Source: Amanita rubescens (Eukaryota > Basidiomycota > Agaricomycetes > Agaricales > Amanitaceae). From it: 64,000 bases of DNA. The notes under the pieces are model-generated. The model did no database searches, was not told the origin of the DNA, and saw only the letters and a list, made by a program, of their open reading frames with translations. The stretch is taken from NCBI GenBank assembly GCA_015039365.1, contig WION01000036.1:124001-188000 (forward strand), read 5' to 3'. Positions 23,635-34,877 of the stretch are shown here, piece after piece. Position 1 is the stretch's first letter. Every line of letters begins with the position of its first letter. A program made the translations under genes and the position numbers.

Positions 23635-24264
23635 TTTCTTTCAGAATCTGGAATGGGGTCTAATAGGAGCTTGCTGCTCAGGATCGCGAGCTCCGACAAC
23701 TCTGGAAGGTGGTCCAACGGCGGAGTTATTGGACGTATGTTGCCTTCGACAGCTCTAGATTTGCAATTAGTATGTGGTCCCTGCATTCCATGGGGATAGA
23801 ATGGTTGACATACCGGGATTGAAGCGTTCAGTTTGTTAGAAGATTGAGAATGCGGAGGACACGGCGATCGTGAGGTTGGTAAGCAGTGACATTACGGAAA
23901 ACCTTATAGATAATGTCGCTGAGGTGTTCCGAATCAACAAAAGGTCTCGAATCTTGCTAACCGCGAAGATGGACCCAAACGCATGGTCATTGGTCGGCCA
24001 GCGTGGTCACTAACGTCACAGGAAAGTTCCCACGTGCTCGGTTTCCTCCGAGTCGTTTGATGGTCACCTTGACGACACATTGGCCTCATTTACAGACGAG
24101 TCCTCGTCCGCCGAAGGTATCCACTCCAGGCCCAAGACACGTTCCACCTTATGACCGCACCGTACGTTGCGAAAGAATACACAAGTCGCATCAAACCTCC
24201 CTGACATCAAGTTATCAAGCATATATCCCCATTTTTATATAAATACCGACCCAGGATGGTATTT

Positions 24265-24436
24265 AAGGCTACGGCATTGTTCGCTTTCGGGCTTAAACAC
24301 TGGCACGAAGTTACCGCCGGAATCCAATGAGGCTACGGCATTATTCGCATTCGGGTCTAAACACCGACACGAGGGCATTCATCTCGTTGATCATCAGATT
24401 TCAGTTCCGCATTGTCTGGACGTATGTACCTTTTCT
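24265..24436 (+). repeat. Orphan FunK1-type upstream module with internal tandem duplication
   Basis: Two copies of a roughly 45-base unit lie at 24265-24310 and 24329-24373 (consensus GGCTACGGCATTRTTCGCWTTCGGGYYTAAACAC). The same GGCATT...TCGGGTCTAAACAC order occurs upstream of the FunK1 gene at 34878 and the relic at 27421. It is followed by TTTCAGTTCCGCATTGTCTGGACGTATG, equivalent to the pre-gene segment at 34804-34830. No kinase exon follows; an aldehyde dehydrogenase starts at 24918. It looks like a detached upstream region of the kinase family. Confidence 0.65.
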
Positions 24437-24917
24437 CTTTTACCCGTGCTCGTGATGACGGCAATTGACAGTGACCATCATATTGTTGAATGAATTTACT
24501 GAAGGTGATGCCAAGCTCAACCGGCGGCCGTCCACACCACGATATAGATGCTGTTATGGTTCATCTTTCAAAAAATACTAATCTCGAATTGTCGTGTATT
24601 GGTATCAGTCCAGCGTGGGTTCAATTCGCAGTGAGTACCTCTTTAGTCAGATGAATATCCGGAGCGCCTTATCTACTATAGTGTCTCTTCTGACGTAGGA
24701 CAAGGTATCTGACATACTCGGCAGGCGGCTAAACCACTCATGTATGGTAGATAATTCCACGCATAGCCTGCGTATGCTGCGGCTACAAGCATCACTTGAG
24801 CCCCATCGATGATGAACCTAACTCCAATCGGATCCACTCTTATCCCAGATATGGGGTTGTCCAGTATGATAAAATCATGACATTTTAAACGTTCTCCATA
24901 TTCTTTGGATAACAACC

Positions 24918-26993
24918 ATGCCTTCAGTCTTCACATACGAATTCGACACGTCCACCTACAAAGGAAAAACCCAGTTTAACACCGGTCTGTTCATCAACGG
25001 TCAATTCGTTGATGGATCAGACAACACCTATATCGAGTACGTTTACTCTCAGTTCCAAGTTGCAACCCATAAGTCTTAACATCCCGTCGTAGCGTTGTAA
25101 ACCCTAGCAAGTGCCCAGTCATTTTCCGGTGTTGATAAGGATTTAACAGTGCTCTATAGCTAATGGTCATGTCATCACCAAAGTATCTGAGGGAACATCT
25201 GCCGATGTTGATCTCGCTGTATCCGCTGCTGAAACAGCGATGGAAACGGTTTGGGGTCTCAACACGCCCGGTGCAAAACGTGGAGAATTGTTGTTCAAAT
25301 TTGCAGAACTGATTGACCAAAACAAGGAAGAGTTGGCTGCTATCGAGGCGCTGGACAATGGTGAACAACCTTAAATCAGCAATTGCATTCGAGGGTATTG
25401 AAATGTCTGCAGGCAAAACGTACATGGTTGCCCTTTACGTGGACATTAAAATGTGCATCGACACGCTTAAATACTTCGCTGGGTGGGCTGACAAGATTCA
25501 CGGAAAGACTATGGAGGTGTGTCTGTTTTTTCTAGTACCCGCTTTCCAGGTCTAACGTTTGAAAAGACAAGCGGGGCGAAATTTGCCTATACGCGACACG
25601 AGCCCGTTGGTGTCGTTGGAACGATTGTACCATGTCAGTAACGTCTCTCTGCTTTATTGCTATCAATCACTTACTTCGACGCAGGGAATTTCCCGCGTAA
25701 GGCTGATATCTACCTAGTCGCCAATGGTATTCATTTTATCCCTCAGTTGTGACATTTATAACCAAGATTGCGCCCGGTATGTATTATGTCTGGCCTAACA
25801 TTGTCCCGCATTCCTGATCGATATACAGCTCTTGCATGTGGCAACGCTATCGTCATGAAACCCTCGGAAATCACCCCCCTTACTGCGATTCGCGTTTGCG
25901 AGCTTTTCCAAGCAGCAGGCTTCCCACCTGGCGTACTGAATGTCGTGACTGGTTATGGTTCTACAGTCGGCGAGGCCATTTCCCGTCATCCACGTATTGA
26001 CAAAGTGTCTTTCACTGGTTCCGTCCTCACCGGGAAAAAGATTATGCAAGCCGCAGGAGCAACCAACCTGAAGAAGGTAACCTTGGAGCTCGGTGGCAAG
26101 AACGCGAACATAGTGTTTAACGACGCCGACTTGGAGGAAGCAGTGAAATGGACATCATCTGCGCTCTTGTGAGCTTCTTGTTCATCCATACGTGGACGCG
26201 GAGCTTACCTTCTGTCTGGTAGCTTTAACCATGGTCAGGCATGCACTGCTGGATCGCGGATTTTCGTTCAATCAGGTATCTATGACGAATTCCTCGCCAA
26301 GCTTACAGAATGCGCCAAGGGCATCAAAATCGGCGATCCTTTCGTCATAGACACGGTACAAGGACCTCTGGTTTCAAAAATTCAATTCGATGTATGTTTA
26401 TTTCAGTTGAATATCAAACCTTCCCTGATGGAATAATGGTAGCGCGTCATGGGCTATATCAAATCTGGTAAAGATGATGGTGCAACGGTGCACTGCGGGG
26501 GAGACCAGGAAGGAACAGATGGCTTCTTTGTCAAGCCGACACTTTTCACCGGCGTCGACGCCAACATGAAGATCATGAGGGAGGAGGTATTCGGCCCGGT
26601 CGGTGCTGTGATCAAGTTCGAGAATGATGAAGGTATATTTGTTTTTCACAGCCTTTTCTTCCCATCCTTACTTTTCCATTAACAGACATTATCAAAAAGG
26701 CAAACGACACGATATATGGTCTTGTCGCGTATGTTTTCAGCCAGAATATCACCAGGGCTATTGAATCCGCGCACAAACTCAAGGCAGGGTCCATATTCGT
26801 GAATTGTGGTGGAATCATCTCCCCGAATGTGCCGTTTGGTGGGTATAAGCAATCCGGATTCGGAAGAGAGCTGGGACAATATGCGCTTGACGAGTATGTT
26901 ATAAGAAACTGATATTGACGACGCATTGCTGACGATAATTGTAGATTCACGAGTGTCAAGGCTGTGCATGTCAACCTTGGACACCGCCTCTAG
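24918..26993 (+). CDS. Aldehyde dehydrogenase (NAD(P)-dependent), possibly damaged
   Basis: Exons starting [16 protein letters not shown] encode the full order of ALDH motifs. These are [77 protein letters not shown] (catalytic Glu), [13 protein letters not shown] (catalytic Cys), EEVFGPV and [14 protein letters not shown]. It would oxidise aldehydes to acids in the cytosol. Two places are odd. The PS-to-NG junction (25109-25153) has no canonical donor and acceptor in phase. Between NFP (25694) and IAPALACGNA (25767) the usual LLMLSWK-like segment is missing or unreadable. The other introns are clean. It is either a recently damaged gene or has sequence errors. Confidence 0.8.
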
Positions 26994-27099
26994 CCTCTAG
27001 GTGGCAGCGTAGAGAGCACAAATTCGTAAACCGGAAATGTTGTACATTAATACGATTGTCAAATTTGTATTTTCACAAGAAGGAACCGTACGCGTAAAC

Positions 27100-27420
27100 T
27101 AAGTGGTTGTGTGGCATAACGCTAGAGTCACGGTTTCCCACACTCTGACTCTTTATTTGTTTCCCCATTTACTACGCCCTTGGAGTGTCGCCTCGCAAAG
27201 TAGCGCATTACAGTACTCCGACTCTTTTAGGGCGAGTTTACGGCATTGCGATTCCAGAATTGCCGGGCGGACAAATTTAGTGATCCCGAGTCTTGTGACC
27301 AAATTTTCATTTTTAGATTTGAAAGTGACACAGAATTTGTGGCATTTACAGTGTAGTGACTCGCTTCCGGTCTAAACACGACGAAGTTCACGAGATTACC
27401 ACTGCCATCCACCGATAATC
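27100..27420 (+). repeat. Duplicated FunK1 upstream region, copy A
   Basis: The sequence from TTTCCCACACTCTGACTC to CACCGATAATC matches 34505-34795, upstream of the intact FunK1 gene, over about 300 bases with scattered differences and small indels. Shared landmarks are CCCACACTCTGACTC, TTTCATTTTTAGA and TCTAAACAC. It serves as the upstream region of the truncated relic at 27421. Confidence 0.75.
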
Positions 27421-27590
27421 TTTTTTTCTTTCAAATTCCGCGTTATTTAGACGTTTTATAGCCATGGGACCCTCACATGGAAGTACACGACCCTGAAACC
27501 CGCAAATCTCACCCTTCTTACCTGGTGAGAGAATTGCGCGACGGTGGAAGACATTTTAACGCTTCGAACGTGCCGTAAAGAAGGTCTCCT
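27421..27590 (+). pseudogene. FunK1 kinase relic A (short fragment)
   Basis: Right after the upstream module, GTTATTTAGACGTTTTATAG runs directly into kinase-family sequence equivalent to WDPHMEVYDPE of the gene at 34878, broken after about 100 bases. The same fused junction is present in relic B at 32040. No kinase core is left. Confidence 0.7.
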
Positions 27591-27599
27591 AGCGCGCTA

Positions 27600-29300
27600 C
27601 CAGGGCCGCTGCCTCGACGTCTGCGACACCCATGCCCAAACCGAACGCAACTACGAGCCTAGTACTTTCCCAATAGCGCAACACGTCGCCTAGCACCCTC
27701 GCGAAGCAATTCGACGTGGTCGAGCCCCGATACCCCGCCTGCTACGTACCCCAATTCCACGGCCTCGTCTGCGTCACCGACAACACCAAACACTATGGAT
27801 GAGTATAACCCGAAGATGCAAGGCGCCGACCTATCCCCTCATTCAGCACTAGCGGAGGTGCAACCGCCGATACGAATGAAAGAAAATATATTCGCCATCG
27901 CTACCCCTGCGGTTTGGTGAGAAATCGCTCCGCCACATTCAGCGATGTACGCATGCACATATATACACCCAGCGTATCAACCCCCCTCAATCCGTGTGGA
28001 AAATTTCAGAGAACAGTGCTAAATGTAGTGAGACTGTAGTCCAGATACGCCCATTTTTCGTATTGCGTGAAAATTTCCCCCAGCTTGATCTGTTTGCCAC
28101 CCGCATCCCTATATGACTGTTACACAATCGAGCTTGGGAAGTCTACTAGTTGAGAGAGCAATAGAATTCTGTCAGACTTGGGCTACAGTAGTAGCCTGAG
28201 ATAATTCGCCTACCGCTAACGTTTTCCTCGCATACTCGCTTGAGCGCCTTCGCTCACGATGACTGCGTAATTGAATAGTCCGCTCTCGAGATCAGGTGAT
28301 ATGACAGCTCGTTTTCTCCCATGAGGAGTCTATGGCGCACGGCTCTCGAGAATGTGAAATCCTCTTATGAGGAACAACTCGATTCGATGACGCAAGATAG
28401 CGACCGGGCAACGACAGACATTTTCGTTTAGGTTATGCGTCCCGACCTGTTTGGCACAGGTGACGAGACCCCAACTCCCGTGTAAGGATCAGGTCGGCCC
28501 TACAACGCAGTGAGCGCCCACTGAGCGGCGTATGCAACACGCTCAATAGCGACTCTCCCGGATAATTTTTGATGATATCGTCTGCACAGAAAAAGCACAC
28601 AGGTTCTTACATCTCCAAGCTGCAGTGCTCCTGTCAACAAATCAAAATGCGTCATTTCACCGCGAAAGGAACGATGCGTATGTATTGAAAGCGATCAGTA
28701 GACGCCGGCCGCTTGCCTTCATGAGGCTGTATCATGCAATCACAAGGAGTGAAACACTGCTTCGTATGCGACCTCCACATGCGCCCTCGGGGCGCTGTAA
28801 TGATATCAGCATACCTGTCATCTGATACAAAGAAAATCGTACGAATATTGCCGCTTCATTCTCTTATCCTTTCTCAGACGTCTGTCCACCCCACGTGTTC
28901 GTTCAGATTGGCCTCGTCTTCGAACAAATGCATCGACCAATCCAGATCCTGGAAATTTTTTGAATATCCGTACAAGGATATCTAGTTGCCGCCGCGCCGA
29001 GTTCACAAACTTGGGATTATTTCGGTACGCGTTATGCATTATGCGTGACATCACCCACGTGTGTTGGAGAGCTCCAATCAGATAACAGTACAGCATCAAG
29101 TTCAGGATGCAGGTGTGTATCGAGATACTCCTCTATGCTTCGGCTGATTATCATCGATTCATCCTTCAGCTAGTCGACGTCTCGTTCGCCATCCGATTCG
29201 GACCTGGCGGCAACGTGCGACCCCCGGCGACGATCAAAGCGAGTCTGCCCTCAGAGACTTTGATCAGTGCCATACCTGAGATTGTGCGCACGAGGGCGGG
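27600..29300. other. Mostly unassigned region
   Basis: Protein-like fragments occur, for example FDVVEPRYPACYVPQFHG around 27710-27765 (plus) and ARRQLDILVRIFKKFPGS around 28930-29010 (minus). Frames are short and broken and I cannot assign a family. It is probably a graveyard of gene remnants between the first FunK1 relic and the ubiquitin-RING gene. Confidence 0.3.
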
Positions 29301-29341
29301 TTAGCACCAAAATCATGCACATCATTTTTAAGAGGTGACAC

Positions 29342-29778
29342 CTCTAAACTCGCAGGAATTCAGCCTGATTTCGACTTAATTGTTGAACCTCAACCCCTTC
29401 TACTTCGAGTTACCAATGGGCCATCCATTTACCATCCTACTCCGAATGGTCATCTAGAGATATCTTTGTATGTGCTGCTTTCTGACACCTAGTATGGTTC
29501 GAATTCGACTTCTTGTTGTGTTTAGGGATCAACCTCTCATTAATTATTTCAAGAACTACCGCACTCAATATGGACTCCTACAACGTGCGGACCCAAACCA
29601 GTGCCGCTCCACCGTAAACGCCCATAAGGAGCACCGGAATGACAAAAAAAAGGCACAATTTGTCCAATGGGAAGAGGCAACGATTAACGCAGGCCCTGCC
29701 AAATTGCGATTCTTCCGCACTCTTCGCGTCCCAGACAATGCAGACAAATACTTATTGCCGCCGGTAGGCATTGTGTAG
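29342..29778 (+). CDS. Unassigned exon pair
   Basis: An open stretch reads FDLIVEPQPLLLRVTNGPS and IYHPTPNGHLEISL. It can be spliced across about 29470-29526 (acceptor TTGTGTTTAG) to DQPLINYFKNYRTQYGLLQ. It looks coding but I do not recognise it. It could be the 5' part of the ubiquitin-RING gene that follows, or a separate truncated gene. Confidence 0.3.
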
Positions 29779-30088
29779 CCTTCGAACGAGTAGATCGTAA
29801 TGCTCATGCCTTGCACAGGGACTGGGAACGTTTCCCCTCGTTCCTGCTGACAGATTCCAAACGGTTTTACCACCTGAGATCAGAAAAAGAGGGGGCTACC
29901 TGATGGTACGAGAACCCTTCCCCATTTCTTTTCAATTATTGGGTAAACCACCAATCGTAGCCAATATTTCAACGGGAGGCTCTCTGGATTAGTTTTGCTG
30001 GGTCTCGTGAGTGCGCGGCGAAGATATCTGTCGGTGGTGAGTAGCAACGGAGGTCGAGACCGCCCACTCTCAAAACATCATGACAAGG

Positions 30089-31737
30089 AATAAATTCCAT
30101 CACTGGCGAGACCCAACAGTCATCATCGAGGGATGGTGTTCAGGACTACGTTTCTCTACCAACGCAGCCGTGGTTGGACGGCATTTGCACGTCCCCTGGG
30201 GTTGTGCGCCAGGTTCGGCGCTTCGCACCTCACTTGTCTTTAACTCCGACTGACTAGGTTTGCAGTTCGTAGCTATGCAGCTTGGCCACGGGTACACCAT
30301 CGAAGAACAAATGACGGGCCGCGCAATACATGGTGGCATACAGATCGATATATATCCAAGCTTACGGAAAGCCATTGCCTGCGAGTCGGAATCTGGTGTG
30401 GAACTGGACATTACACGATCACCACGGGAGCTCGGTTTACTTCCCTCCGCGAACCTCAGGATGACCGTATCGTGGGTTCTGAATACTCTGGCCGTCCCCT
30501 AAACTGAGGATGCTTGGTAGCTGTCTTCCGCCGTGCGTAACAGCCAAGGACCTGATGTGCAGAGGCTCATTCGAGCCGAAGATTATAGTGACGTGCCAGC
30601 GGAAAGGTCGTGTTTCTTGCCATATGAGTTATATTACCGTGACCCATCCTTTTCTGCAGGCGATGTTGCTGTTAAGATGTTGACAGGGAAGACGCTGACT
30701 GATTTACATTGGCAGTGGAGTGACACCATCGATGATCTGAAAGCAATAATTCAAGATAGAGAAGGTATTCCTCCAGACCAACAGCGGTTCGTGTACGCGG
30801 GTAAACAGCTCGGAGACGGCCGCACCCGGTCAGGTGGGCCGATAGCACATGGATCTAGCCATAAGGGTTGACGCATATTTCAGATTATAATATCCCCCCA
30901 GGGGCTGTTATCCACCTTGTTCTGAGGCTTCGTGGAGGCGGTTACCTCGAGTTGGAAGACACTCGCATGGGTATCGCGGCTGGAGGGCAAATTCAACAGA
31001 AGATCTACAAAGACAACAAACCTGCAAATATCTACGATGAGGACGCTTGTGAGCGTGTCTGGATTCATACAGTCTCCACGGATTTGTGGGAGGTGCGCCG
31101 CGGCATAGAATTCTAGACCAGGATGCAACATCTAACCTCTAGCAGAGTATCACCGGCGTTGTCGCACCGATCACGCCTATCGTACCCGGAAGTACGTTGT
31201 CGTAAAGTGCCTTTTTTCCGTTTGGCCTTATCTGATGTTATTTCTTCAGCCTACAAGGAATATGACTATCCCTGGTTCGATCTATACGATGAACATTTAC
31301 CAGAATTGCAGCCCACGGGCCGCTTCCGCAATCTGGAGTCTGTTCGACAGCTAGACACCCCCTGCGCGTCTGCCTCACCACCGCGGTCATCTGATCTACC
31401 TGATCCTACTAACCCCCCTCATTGTTCTACTCATTCCAATAGCCAAAGTGGTTGTGTTTTTCGACCGTGTGGCCATTATGGATGCGAAGGTTGTGTTGGA
31501 CGGGTTATTATGGGCGGTAACGAGTGTCCTGTCTGCGGACAAGCGGTCGCCCGGATGGTCGGTTTCAAAAAGCCCATTCCGCGGGTGAACGTGGGAGCTG
31601 GAAGCGAAGGGGACTGGTGGTCCGTCGAGGAAAAGATTGAAGGCATCCCGGTTCATGCTAAGTCCGAAGCAGCTTCCGTCATTACCCTCATTCTTAACGA
31701 GGATAATGTAAGCCGCCTGAGCGGCACAACTCTATGA
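30089..31737 (+). CDS. Ubiquitin-domain plus RING-type protein (putative E3)
   Basis: Exons read [15 protein letters not shown], then VRQ joined across an intron to [18 protein letters not shown] and GGIQIDIYP, a module I remember from several basidiomycete proteins. A ubiquitin-like domain follows: [34 protein letters not shown], then after the intron 30834-30883 [20 protein letters not shown]. Next are [28 protein letters not shown], (intron 31192-31249) [11 protein letters not shown] and a C-terminal RING core [17 protein letters not shown] with CPVC. The first zinc pair appears as CSTH instead of C-x2-C. It probably acts in ubiquitin conjugation. The 5' end is uncertain. Confidence 0.65.
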
Positions 31738-31984
31738 GGTGTATATTGTTTTTTGATCGCCTTCGAATGTATTTCTAGTGTCTTGAAGTCTTACTTTGTG
31801 AGACTGCACCTACTAATCGCGCGTGAGATGATTCAGACAGGGAAACTCGCACAGACTCAGCACACCCCGCTCAACCATGGTGAATGAGGTTAGAACTTGT
31901 TGCTTTGGTCCTGGCGGTCCGCACAGCCCGTTACATTTGTCTGTCATCTGTGGAGACGGGTGCTTCCGGAACACGACGCGAGAT

Positions 31985-33962
31985 GATTCACGAGATTACT
32001 ACTGCCATCCACCGATAATCACTTTTTATTTCTTTTTTTCGCGTTATTTAGACGTTTTATAGCCATGGCAGATTGGCTAGGACCCTCACATGGAAGTACA
32101 CGACCCTGAAACCCCCAAATCTCACCCTTCTTACCTCGTCGGCGATGGTACGATGTTTTTCAAACCTGACCTATCCGAGGCTCATATATTTCGTCTAAAG
32201 ATGGTGGGAGAGAGAAGGTCATAAACTTAGTCGCCCTTTCGATCAATCAAGCAGAAGTGATGCGTGGGCGTGCAACGTTAGTTTGGCGGGCTACACGGAA
32301 TCAAGCAATTGACACGGATGAGGTTTGATTTTGCAACTTCGGTCGCTGTTGCTTCCATTACTAATCAAAATGCAGATCCAGATGTTTGCTGTCAAACGTT
32401 ATTGGCATCCCTACGGTCCGAAGCAAACTGGGTCGCTGAGCTATTTACCAGAGGGTGATAGATATCGTCGGGTTCCGTCATGGGAAGAACGTATTTATTC
32501 ATCCGAGGACATCAAGATCAACGACATTCCTGATTCGACCTTGGAATTTGTGCGCCGCGGCCTGCAGATACAGTGTCTGCAGCGACCTGAGTCCACAAGC
32601 AAGAAACGAACCGTACGAGACGAAAATCGTCATGATCATCAGGACGCTACCCAGAACAAAGATAAAAGCAAGGAGGACCTTCTTTACTCCTGTTCTGATG
32701 AAATAAAGCCGGCGACCAGTAGAGTCCATACGCACGTATACGGGCTGGTCGCTCAGACACTTCAAGGACCTAAAAGAATCGTTTGGCGTGATAAGCGATA
32801 TTATTAAAGGTACTTGGGTTATCATTCGGCTGGTATTATTGATGACGGTTCCAATCGCAAAATACGCAAGCAACTGTACTACGGGGGTTTCATCTTTCAT
32901 CGCGATATCAGTATCGAAAATATCCTAATCATCGATTCAGACGGTCAGACGAAAGGGCGGCTCATCGATCTTGATCACGCAAAGGTTGTCGAGTCGCCAA
33001 AGACGATGAAGATGTGTAATGCTAGCCTTGAGCAGGTGGAAAGAGTGAATCTCTTTCTTTCAGATTTTCGGCCAATCGATCACAAAGTCATTAAGAAGGT
33101 CGTCGGCTACTTCCTGGCGGATGACCCCTTCCATGCTGCGACTTATATACGGGATGTCGTGGAGTGCCGAGAGCAACATTTTGGTCTAGAAAGTGATCAT
33201 GGTATCAGTCTTGCGGACAAAGAGGTAAAATGCGCACTTGAAAATCTTCGCGGAGAACCGAGTACTGGCTAGATTTTGGATCCTCCTCTTTTTTCTCCCC
33301 GTCAGCCCCAGAAGGGAGAGCGAATAGTATGTTGCTTTTCTTGTAAGACATTCTGCGTGTTCTAAATACTGCAGGGAACACTTCCGTTTATCAGCATAGA
33401 AGGCTTGAAAATGTCGTTTTACACCAATAAGAGAAGTAACCATCGAAGTCATCGTGATTAGTTTCACGATGCCGTTCATGATATGGAATACTTTTTTGGG
33501 TCCTCATGTATCTTTGCTTAACTCGAAGGGGCCCTGGCGCCGGTATGTGGCGAGAAGAACTGTTGCAAGACGCTTTGAACAAGGATAAAGAGCCGGAGCA
33601 ACTTCTCAACCTTAACTTCGACAATAGAAATCGGTACATCATCTTCAATAACAAATCAGAACTGTTCAACCCGTCAGAACCATTCATGGAAAGAGCCACC
33701 CGTACTTTGAGAATTTGAAGTCTACGATGATTCACTGGTGGGCCATACTCATCATCGCATTGGACGAACGCAAGATCGAGTACTACACTATCCATGACCA
33801 AATCCTCAGCATTCTCGATGACGCCATATCCAGTCTATCTCCCGAATCTGTGTTGAGTCACCTGAGCGTGACATATTCACGCCTCCACCCAACCTGTCCA
33901 ATGAATTACCCACCGACCGGAATCTCCAGTCTGAAGAAGCAGAAAAGGGAGCATGGTAATTA
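31985..33962 (+). pseudogene. FunK1 kinase pseudogene B
   Basis: This is a close copy of the gene at 34878-37831 that lacks exon 1 and the first half of exon 2. An upstream piece (ACCACTGCCATCC-type, GATAATC) is fused directly to GCCATGGCAGATTGG at 32062. The remaining parts include KRYWHPYGPKQTG, IFHRDISIENILI (catalytic HRD...N present) and LIDLDHAKVV. An 11-base deletion at 32737, relative to the intact copy, shifts the frame before the TYTGW motif. A 12-base deletion removes LGWD, and the C-terminal exon frame is broken near 33450. It cannot make a full kinase. Confidence 0.85.
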
Positions 33963-33964
33963 GT

Positions 33965-34480
33965 TCGGCAATTTTATCATCTTGAATCGTACGATTGTAG
34001 TATATACCAGTCCTTTACTTATGTAACGTCTTTGATGTGCAATTGGGTCCTCTTTTGACGGTGTAAAGGCGGGGCTTTAATATGGCCAAGATGATATTAA
34101 TTTATTAAACCGCAAATCATAACTTGGAAAAAAAAGAGAACGTGGCGGCGACCGTCTGGCTGAGGGACTTGGACAAGCCTTTCCATTACGTAAGATAAAA
34201 CGTCTTTTGCCACCCCAACGATCCATACTTATGTTACGATCCTACTACAGACCCCGATCGCATCTTCTGGAATTAGGGTCGTAAGCTAATTACGATATAC
34301 AATCTAATCAACTTGTACTACTTCAAAATCTTCGATACAAGTTGGGATGACTGACTGCAGATTTCTGGTTGACTAGCCAAGACCTGATGTCCTACCAAGC
34401 GCCTTACTAGTCCCCTGCTAAACGCATATCTAGAGTGCATAAGTTCACAGGCTCAGCTTGAACATATCATAATAGAGTCC
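33965..34480. other. 3' flank of relic B and spacer
   Basis: 33963-34100 is homologous to 37832-37995 downstream of the intact copy (shared TTAGTTC, GTACGATTGTAGTATATACC, AACGTCTTTGATGTGCAAT and AAAGGCGGGGCTT). The 3' flank was therefore duplicated too. The rest shows no gene. Confidence 0.6.
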
Positions 34481-34504
34481 CAGTGGGGTTGCCGCCGTGA
34501 GAGC

Positions 34505-34835
34505 GTGGGTCATTGTTTCCCACACTCTGACTCATTATTTAGTTATGTTGTTTCCCCGTTTACCAAATAGTGTCGCGTCGCCACAGTACGCCACTCCGAC
34601 TCTAAGGGTGAGTTTACAACATCGTGGTTCCAGATATCAACTAGACAGATTGATTTAGTGATTCCAACGGGTCTGGTGACCAAAAATTTTCATTTTTAGA
34701 TCTGAAAGTGACTCAGAACTTGTGGCATTTACATTAGCAACTCGTTTTCGGGTCTAAACACAACACGAGCTTAGCACTGGCATCCATCGATAATCGCTTT
34801 TTCAGATTCCGCATTATTTTGAACGTATATAATCG
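34505..34835 (+). promoter_or_regulatory. Upstream region of intact FunK1 gene C
   Basis: This contains the module shared with 24265-24436, 27100-27420, 31985-32060 and, in its last part, 46625-46680: TCTAAACAC, CATCSATCGATAATC, TTCAGATTCCGCATT and GAACGTATATAA. The final GTATATAA lies about 50 bases before the ATG and could act as a TATA box. Conservation of this last segment across copies suggests it is the core promoter. Confidence 0.6.
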
Positions 34836-34877
34836 TACCGCAGTTGGTATGTCTTTTCTTTCTCCTGTGTATGAAGC

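Noticed and set aside
29498..29512. GGTTCGAATTC resembles a tRNA B box
   Set aside because: There is no A box at a suitable distance and no cloverleaf.
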